NCBI GenBank assembly: GCA_036584565.1
Contig: JAZHDF010000089.1
Coordinates: 1 to 10,288 of the forward strand
Reading direction: 5' to 3'
DNA length: 10,288 nucleotides
Origin: UBA9337 sp036584565
GTDB taxonomy: Bacteria; Patescibacteriota; Minisyncoccia; Moranbacterales; UBA9337
Positions 5,672 through 10,288 of the stretch are shown piece after piece. How positions within the stretch are numbered: the first letter of the stretch is position 1; every line of letters starts with the position of its first letter. The notes under the pieces were generated by a model, which was not told where the DNA came from, searched no databases, and was given only the letters and a program-made list of their open reading frames with translations. Position numbers and translations under genes: made by a program.

Positions 5672-8560
5672 ATGAATAAATATGACCACAAAAAAATAGA
5701 GAAAAAATGGCAGAAATATTGGGATGGAAATAAATTTTCGAAAATTGACAAGGATGATGACAAAAAGGAAAAGTTTTATGTTTTGGATATGTTTCCTTAT
5801 CCGTCCGGAACCGGTTTGCATATGGGACATACGGAGAGTTATACGGCCAGTGATGTGATTTATCGATTCAAAAAATTACAAGGATTCAATGTGCTTCATC
5901 CGCAGGGTTTTGATTCCTTCGGGCTTCCGGCGGAAAACTATGCTATTAAAACCGGCATCAGTCCGGCTGAAACCACTCGAGAAAATATGGCTAATTATAT
6001 TCGTCAAATGAAATCATTGGGGTTGGCTTATGATTTTGATGAGCAGGCCGTGACCAGTAGCCCGGAATATTACAAATGGACCCAGTGGATTTTCGGCGAG
6101 TTTTATAAAAACGATTTGGTTTATAAAAAAACTTCCAAAACTAATTGGTGTCAATCTTGTCAAACAGTAATCGCCAATGAGCAGGTGGTGGAGGGAAGAT
6201 GTGAGAGATGTGGGACAGAGATTGAGCAAAGGGAAGTGCCAAGTTGGTTTTTTAAAATTACCGATTTCGCCGAGGAATTAATCGATGATTTGGACAAAGT
6301 AGATTGGCCGGAATACACCAAGAAGAATCAAAGGAATTGGATTGGTCGCTCCGAAGGTGCAACCGTTTTATTTGGAGTAAAAAATTCAAACGAAAAACCA
6401 GTTACTGATTACGATTTGCCAGTTACTAGCATTGAGATTTTTACCACCAGAGTAGATACTATCTTTGGTTGCACTTATTTGGTAGTGGCTCCGGAAAACG
6501 AGATTTTAAAAAATGTTAAAGATGAAAAAGTTCTCGAATATTTGGAAAAAACCAAAAATAAAACCGAGATGGAAAGAGTGGAAGCTAAGGAGAAAACCGG
6601 AGTTAAAATTGAAGGTCTGATGGCGATAAATCCTTTTACCAAAGAGGAAGTCCCGATATTTGTGGCGGATTATGTAATTGGCGGTTATGGAACCGGAGCG
6701 GTGATGGCGGTGCCGGCGCATGATGAGCGGGATTTTGAATTTGCTAAGAAATATAATTTACCGATAAAACAGTCAATTGTTTCGGATTTTGAAGAATATC
6801 AGGAAACTTTAAAAACTCTTAATGTCTTAAAAGAACTATCTCAAGAAGCGGAAAAGAGAAAAATAAAAATTTGGTTGTTGGGCGGATTAGCTATCTCTTT
6901 TTACGCGGGAGTTGTTTTTCGCAAACATGATGATTTGGATTTAATTGCTAAAAATGAGGAGGATCGATTGAATTTTGTAAAAATGCTTGAAGAGATGGAT
7001 TTTAAGAAGATAGGAGAAAAAAAAATAACGGATAAATTGACAAATTTTATTTATAAAAAGAATGACGTTACGATTGATATCGGACCAAACGAAGGGGAAT
7101 TTGGTCTAGCGGATGACTTTGAAGAGGAGAAAAAAAAATTAAACGGATTTAGAATGCGGGTTTTGAGTGAGCGTTTTATAAAGTCATTCAAAAAACATCA
7201 GTTAAAAGATAGAAATCAGCTGAAAGATGTTCTGGATATGGAATATTTAAACGGGCGAGTTTTAATTGAAGATGGTTTTGCTATTGACTCCGATGAATTT
7301 TCAGGATTGAGTTCTCAGGAAGCGCGAGAAAAAATGACTGCCTGGTTGGAGAAAAATAATTTAGGAAAAAAACAAATCAATTATCGTTTGCGAGATTGGT
7401 CGATTTCCCGGCAGAGGTATTGGGGTTGTCCGATTCCGATCGTATATTCACCCGATGGTGAGCCACATTTAATTCCCCAGGAATATTTACCCTGGAGGCT
7501 TCCCGAAGATGTGGATTTTGTGCCGACCGGCGTTTCTCCTTTGGCCAAGTCCGAGGAATTAAAAAAGAGAACCGAGGAAATATTCGGTCAGGGTTGGGTA
7601 CCCGAGTATGACACGATGGATACTTTTGTCGATTCGTCTTGGTACTTTTTGCGCTATCCGGATGCAAATAATGATAAAGAATTTTGTTCCAAGGAAAGAT
7701 TGAAGCATTGGTTGCCGGTTGATATTTATATCGGAGGAGCGGAGCATACCTATATGCACTTGCTTTTTGCCAGATTTTTTACTAAGGCATTGTACAAATT
7801 AGGCTATCTTGAATTTGATGAGCCGTTTATGAAATTGCGTCACCAGGGTATGGTTTTGGATAAAAATGGAGCCAAGATGTCCAAGTCCAAGGGAAATGTA
7901 ATCAATCCGGATGATATGGTGGAAAGATTCGGAGCGGATGCGGTGCGAACTTATATGCTTTTTGTGGCGCCACTGGAAGATGCAGTAATGTGGAATGAAA
8001 ATAATATTGTGGGAATCGTCAGGTTTTTAGAAAAAGTTTGGAAGATTTTTCAAGAGAAAGAATTGGTTGATTGCGGTGGCGAGTGTGACAATATTTCCAA
8101 AGAATTGTCGATTGTGCTTCATAAGACCATCAAAAAAGTAACCCTAGATATGGAGAGTCTTAATTTTAATACCGCCATTAGTCAGATGATGATTTTTATC
8201 AATGAATTCGGTAAGCAAGACAAATCGCCCAAAGCGGCGATGGAAAAATTTTTAATTCTCTTGGCTCCTTTTGCTCCGCATATGACTGAGGAAATTTGGT
8301 CTGAACTGGGGCATAATAAATCGATCTTTGAAGAAAAATGGCCTGAATATAATGAAGAATTAACTAAAGATGACGAGTTTGAATTGGTGGTGCAGGTTAA
8401 CGGCAAGGTACGAGATAAGATAACGGTCAAGGCCGATATCTCCGAAGAAGAGGCTAGGCAAAAATCTCTGGAAAGCGATAAGGTTAAATTGTACACGGAG
8501 GGAAAAGAAGTCAGGAAAGTTATATATGTGAAGGGTAAATTGGTGAGTATTGTTGTATAA
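5672..8560 (+). CDS. leuS: Leucyl-tRNA synthetase with a nucleotidyltransferase domain inserted in its editing domain
   Basis: Charges tRNA-Leu with leucine in the cytoplasm. From the ATG at 5672 it has 962 residues, against about 800-870 for most bacterial LeuRS. The frame opens at a TTG (5651), but the family N-terminus begins at MNKYDHKKIEKKWQKYW. Visible parts: HMGH (50-53); zinc-type knuckle CQSC/CERC (160-163, 177-180); the editing-site TTRVDT (258-263) and AHDERDFEF with D351 and D354, equivalent to E. coli D342/D345; an inserted domain (about 376-527); resumed LeuRS from EDGFAIDSDEFSGL through YRLRDWSISRQRYWG; DTFVDSSWYFLRY; KMSKS (735-739); anticodon-binding helices; and the C-terminal ELVVQVNGKVRDKI domain. 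The leucine-specific insertion before KMSKS is absent. Synthetic and editing residues all look intact, so the enzyme should work. The AAAAATATG leader has no Shine-Dalgarno. Confidence 0.97.
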   Translation: MNKYDHKKIEKKWQKYWDGNKFSKIDKDDDKKEKFYVLDMFPYPSGTGLHMGHTESYTASDVIYRFKKLQGFNVLHPQGFDSFGLPAENYAIKTGISPAETTRENMANYIRQMKSLGLAYDFDEQAVTSSPEYYKWTQWIFGEFYKNDLVYKKTSKTNWCQSCQTVIANEQVVEGRCERCGTEIEQREVPSWFFKITDFAEELIDDLDKVDWPEYTKKNQRNWIGRSEGATVLFGVKNSNEKPVTDYDLPVTSIEIFTTRVDTIFGCTYLVVAPENEILKNVKDEKVLEYLEKTKNKTEMERVEAKEKTGVKIEGLMAINPFTKEEVPIFVADYVIGGYGTGAVMAVPAHDERDFEFAKKYNLPIKQSIVSDFEEYQETLKTLNVLKELSQEAEKRKIKIWLLGGLAISFYAGVVFRKHDDLDLIAKNEEDRLNFVKMLEEMDFKKIGEKKITDKLTNFIYKKNDVTIDIGPNEGEFGLADDFEEEKKKLNGFRMRVLSERFIKSFKKHQLKDRNQLKDVLDMEYLNGRVLIEDGFAIDSDEFSGLSSQEAREKMTAWLEKNNLGKKQINYRLRDWSISRQRYWGCPIPIVYSPDGEPHLIPQEYLPWRLPEDVDFVPTGVSPLAKSEELKKRTEEIFGQGWVPEYDTMDTFVDSSWYFLRYPDANNDKEFCSKERLKHWLPVDIYIGGAEHTYMHLLFARFFTKALYKLGYLEFDEPFMKLRHQGMVLDKNGAKMSKSKGNVINPDDMVERFGADAVRTYMLFVAPLEDAVMWNENNIVGIVRFLEKVWKIFQEKELVDCGGECDNISKELSIVLHKTIKKVTLDMESLNFNTAISQMMIFINEFGKQDKSPKAAMEKFLILLAPFAPHMTEEIWSELGHNKSIFEEKWPEYNEELTKDDEFELVVQVNGKVRDKITVKADISEEEARQKSLESDKVKLYTEGKEVRKVIYVKGKLVSIVV
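6797..7252 (+). other. Inserted nucleotidyltransferase domain within LeuRS (ANT(2'')/LinA-like, Pol beta fold)
   Basis: Residues about 376-527 of LeuRS have no counterpart in standard bacterial LeuRS, where a short loop joins the IKQSI strand to the GVLxNSGEFxGL strand of the CP1 domain. The insert reads as a whole domain: a helix, then IWLLGGLAISF (400-410) with the GG motif, then FRKHDDLDLIA (416-426) matching the RxHxDhDh signature of aminoglycoside-2''-adenylyltransferase and lincosamide nucleotidyltransferases, a third acidic strand VTIDIGP (D469), and a C-terminal RNQLKDVLDMEYL (514-526) like the KDxxDL helix of that group. D421, D423 and D469 are the likely metal ligands. Its substrate is unknown. 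The family assignment is from motifs only. Confidence 0.8.
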
Positions 8561-8568
8561 ATTTGTTA

Positions 8569-8597
8569 TTGTTTAGTTAACAAACTAAGAATATAGA
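8569..8597 (+). promoter_or_regulatory. Possible promoter of yvcK
   Basis: TTGTTT (8569-8574) and TATAGA (8592-8597) are 17 bases apart just after leuS. The -10 is weak. A TTAGTT/AACTAA inverted repeat (8573-8588) lies in the spacer and could be an operator or chance. I see no T-run hairpin ending leuS, so read-through from leuS is also possible. Confidence 0.3.
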
Positions 8598-8664
8598 TGT
8601 AAAAAATACAATTTCAAATTTCAAATAAATCATAAATTGTTGAATGTATAAAAATTAAAAATTT

Positions 8665-8703
8665 ATTCGAAGTTCGTAAATTCGTATAGATTCGTAATTC
8701 GTA
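8665..8703. repeat. ATTCGTA heptad array abutting the yvcK start
   Basis: Units ATTCGAA (8665-8671), GTTCGTA (8672-8678), AATTCGTA (8679-8686), a TAG spacer piece, then ATTCGTA (8690-8696) and ATTCGTA (8697-8703) run to six bases before the yvcK ATG. They occupy the place of a ribosome binding site. Confidence 0.7.
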
Positions 8704-8709
8704 GGTTTT

Positions 8710-9735
8710 ATGAAAAATATAGTTACAATCGGAGGAGGGACGGGGAGTTTTACTTTGCTTTCCGGTTTAAAAAAATATCCGGTCAATATCTCGGCTATTG
8801 TTTCAATGGCGGATGATGGGGGATCAACCGGGAGACTCAGAGATGAATTAGGCGTGCTTCCGCCGGGAGATATCCGCCAATGTTTGGTGGCTCTTTCCAA
8901 TTCTTCGGATACGCTTCGGGAGTTGATGAATTATCGTTTTGAAAACGGAGGTTTGGGCGGGCATAATTTCGGCAATATTTTACTTTCGGCTCTGGAAAAA
9001 ATTAAGGGAAATTTTTCACTGGGGATAAAAGAAGCCACTCAAATTTTGGGAGTGAAGGGGGAAGTTATTCCTGTTTCCGAAGAAGATATGAATCTCTATA
9101 TCACCCTAAAAAGCAACAAAATTTTAATCGGTGAGAAACAACTTGATCATAATCGGGAAGTTAGAAAATACGGCATCAAAAAAGTTTCTCTCAAGCCTCG
9201 CGCCAAAGCCAACAAAGAAGCTTTAAAGGCGATCAGAAAAGCCGATATGATAATTATCGGTCCTGGAGATCACTACGGCTCGATCGTGCCCAATCTTTTG
9301 GTGGACGGAATCAGTCGGGCTATCAGAAATTCGAGAGCCAAGGTGGTTTACAATTGCAATTTAACCAATAAAAAAGGTCAAACGGAAAAATTTGATCTGG
9401 ATAAATATGTTGATGAAATGAACGGTTTTTTGGGTAAAAAAAGAATCGATTATGTTATTTTCCCCTTCAATAAGCCATCCGCGGTTTTGGAAGAAAAATA
9501 TCAAAAAAGGGAAGGTAAAAATTCAATCGTTTTTTTTGATGAAAGCGTTAAGCTTAAGCGAAGTTATAGGGTTGTCTTGGCGGATGTTTTGAGGAGAAGC
9601 TCCATCGGTAAAAACAAAAATGACAAGATCGCCGATACGCGTTCTTTTATCCGACATGACAGCAATAAACTGGCCAAGGTTTTGATGGATATTTTGGAAT
9701 TGGAAAATAAGAAGTTGATCAAAAAGATAATTTAA
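8710..9735 (+). CDS. yvcK: YvcK/CofD-like gluconeogenesis factor (UPF0052)
   Basis: YvcK proteins resemble the CofD phospho-lactate transferases but act as regulators. In Firmicutes and Actinobacteria they bind UDP-sugars such as UDP-GlcNAc and are needed for growth on gluconeogenic carbon and for cell-wall homeostasis. The 341 residues are near the usual length. Visible motifs: nucleotide-type loop GGGTGSF (8-14), MADDGGSTGRLRDE (33-46), PPGDIRQCL (51-59), GHNFGNILLSAL (84-95), and GPGDHYGSIVPNLLVDG (184-200), where the commoner form is GPGSLYTSI, then a C-terminal FIRHDSNKLA. The ATG at 8710 begins the conserved MKNIVTIGGGTG. No Shine-Dalgarno is present and the immediate leader is a heptad repeat. 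No CofG/CofH or F420 genes are nearby, so the regulator reading is preferred over a CofD enzyme. Confidence 0.93.
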   Translation: MKNIVTIGGGTGSFTLLSGLKKYPVNISAIVSMADDGGSTGRLRDELGVLPPGDIRQCLVALSNSSDTLRELMNYRFENGGLGGHNFGNILLSALEKIKGNFSLGIKEATQILGVKGEVIPVSEEDMNLYITLKSNKILIGEKQLDHNREVRKYGIKKVSLKPRAKANKEALKAIRKADMIIIGPGDHYGSIVPNLLVDGISRAIRNSRAKVVYNCNLTNKKGQTEKFDLDKYVDEMNGFLGKKRIDYVIFPFNKPSAVLEEKYQKREGKNSIVFFDESVKLKRSYRVVLADVLRRSSIGKNKNDKIADTRSFIRHDSNKLAKVLMDILELENKKLIKKII

Positions 9736-9837
9736 GAAGTTTTAAATTTTTTAGTTAAAATAATTTTTAGACAAGAAAAGTTTTGCGGTGAGTAAATTAT
9801 TCGAGGGGATAATTTTTGGGATTAAATTTTAAAATAA

Positions 9838-9867
9838 AGCCCGCAACACTGCTTGGAGTGTTGCGGG
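9838..9867 (-). terminator. Strong hairpin terminator between yvcK and the proline-rich gene
   Basis: CCCGCAACACT (9840-9850) and AGTGTTGCGGG (9857-9867) form a perfect 11-bp stem with a 6-base loop. On the minus strand it is followed by CTTTATTTT, a usable U tract, so it best fits the minus-strand gene at 9900-10106. On the plus strand the tail (TAAATGTTTTGG) is weak, but it may still help end yvcK. Confidence 0.8.
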
Positions 9868-9899
9868 TAAATGTTTTGGCGGAATTCCTGGAAAGCTTC

Positions 9900-10106
9900 T
9901 TATTTTTTGAGCCGATTTTCCGGCCGATAAGGAGTCCTTATTTCCAGAGGGTGGGGAGTCGGTTTTAGCTCCGGGATATTTTCGGGGACAAAGATTATTT
10001 CAAGACCAAACGGCCTTTTTATTTCGGGTTGAATTTCCGATACGGTTTTTTTCGGAGAGATTGAATTTTGGGGCGTGAAGGTTGAGCGGGGATCCAGCGG
10101 ATGCAT
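9900..10106 (-). CDS. Hypothetical proline-rich 68-aa protein, orphan
   Basis: I do not recognise it. The 68 residues contain 13 prolines (19%), many in charged or polar pairs (KPTPHP, RTPYRP), with one glycine, no cysteine, no signal peptide and no membrane span, so it is probably disordered. One more ordered stretch, GLEIIFVPENIPEL, lies in the middle. It is supported as a gene by AAAGGAG five bases before the ATG at 10106 (the strongest Shine-Dalgarno in the window), by a hairpin terminator 33 bases after the stop and by a plausible promoter. Similarity to anything else in the window is not apparent. It could be a short adaptor or nucleic-acid-binding peptide, but nothing proves it. Confidence 0.65.
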   Translation of the reverse strand: MHPLDPRSTFTPQNSISPKKTVSEIQPEIKRPFGLEIIFVPENIPELKPTPHPLEIRTPYRPENRLKK

Positions 10107-10111
10107 CTTTT

Positions 10112-10118
10112 CTCCTTT
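10112..10118 (-). promoter_or_regulatory. Strong Shine-Dalgarno of the proline-rich gene
   Basis: Minus-strand AAAGGAG followed by AAAAG and the ATG at 10106. It is a near-perfect anti-16S match at good spacing, unlike the leaders of the five long genes. Confidence 0.75.
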
Positions 10119-10179
10119 ACTTTTTAAAATTAATCCAGGGGTTATTATTGAGTGATTCTCTTAAGTCACACAATTAATA

Positions 10180-10207
10180 AGTATAGAGCAAAGAAGAAAA
10201 AAAGCAA
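10180..10207 (-). promoter_or_regulatory. Possible promoter of the proline-rich gene
   Basis: Minus strand TTGCTT (10207-10202) and TATACT (10185-10180), 16 bases apart. The -35 box overlaps the end of the upstream terminator stem and its T-run. Start near 10173, with a leader of about 67 bases. Confidence 0.38.
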
Positions 10208-10233
10208 CCGCCGAGTTTTTATTTTTCGGTTGC
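10197..10233 (-). terminator. Rho-independent terminator of a minus-strand unit to the right
   Basis: Minus strand GCAACCG (10233-10227) pairs with CGGTTGC (10210-10204) over a 16-base A-rich loop, followed by seven Ts (10203-10197). A second perfect small hairpin, CTCAAT/ATTGAG (10234-10249), sits directly before it. Confidence 0.75.
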
Positions 10234-10265
10234 CTCAATCGTTATTGAGTGTATCTTGTAGGAAA

Positions 10266-10288
10266 AATAAAACGCCCCGCAAGGATCA
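10266..10288 (-). terminator. Probable terminator cut by the window edge
   Basis: On the minus strand GCGGGGCG is followed by TTTTATTTTT, which looks like the 3' arm and U tract of a hairpin whose 5' arm would lie beyond 10288. If so, two terminators for the minus strand stand about 40 bases apart. Confidence 0.35.

Noticed and set aside
1..10288. Alternative genetic code with TGA as a sense codon (Gracilibacteria/SR1 type)
   Set aside because: No gene ends in TGA, which is compatible with recoding, but full-length conserved proteins contain no in-frame TGA, so nothing requires it.

Overview
The window is an AT-rich bacterial chromosome segment (roughly 37-40% GC by eye) of mostly single genes, each with its own promoter and/or hairpin terminator. 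The core genes are a TypA/BipA GTPase, a phosphomannomutase/phosphoglucomutase, a DUF4349-type membrane protein, a leucyl-tRNA synthetase and a YvcK/CofD-like protein. Low GC, A/T-only leaders without Shine-Dalgarno sequences on the long genes, intergenic short-repeat tracts and orphan small ORFs suggest a Patescibacteria/CPR (Parcubacteria-like) genome. That assignment is inference from style, not from a marker gene. All stops are TAA or TAG and no gene needs TGA as a sense codon, so the standard code fits.

Layout. 1-126: strong sigma70-type promoter and short leader of typA. 127-1908: typA (+). 1909-2072: degenerate short tandem repeats, then a perfect 32-bp palindrome acting as a bidirectional terminator. 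2073-2392: a frameshifted small gene (-) for a membrane-anchored, cysteine-rich protein. 2393-2534: AT-rich spacer with an inverted copy of the heptad repeat found on the other side of that gene. 2535-3893: phosphohexomutase (-) with a TTGGCA-17-TAAAAT promoter. 4019-4050: terminator of the next minus-strand unit, a 69-aa orphan protein at 4145-4354 with a clear promoter and Shine-Dalgarno. 4574-5557: DUF4349 protein (+) and its terminator. 5672-8560: leuS (+). 8561-8709: repeat-rich spacer. 8710-9735: yvcK (+). 9838-9867: strong hairpin terminator. 9900-10106: proline-rich 68-aa orphan protein (-). 10197-10288: one complete and one cut-off terminator belonging to a minus-strand unit beyond the right edge.

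The most interesting object is inside leuS. The protein is about 150 residues longer than a compact bacterial LeuRS because a complete nucleotidyltransferase domain is inserted in the CP1 editing domain. It resembles the aminoglycoside-2''-adenylyltransferase/LinA-like group of the Pol beta superfamily. Its GG motif and three candidate metal-binding aspartates are present, and so are the host enzyme's synthetic and editing motifs, so one chain may carry three active sites that deal with tRNA or nucleotides.

Functionally the core genes cover translation (typA, leuS), sugar-phosphate supply for surface glycans (phosphohexomutase), a UDP-sugar-linked regulator of envelope/carbon metabolism (yvcK) and a membrane protein of unknown role. 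Nothing in the layout ties them into one operon. Three small unrecognised proteins sit between them.
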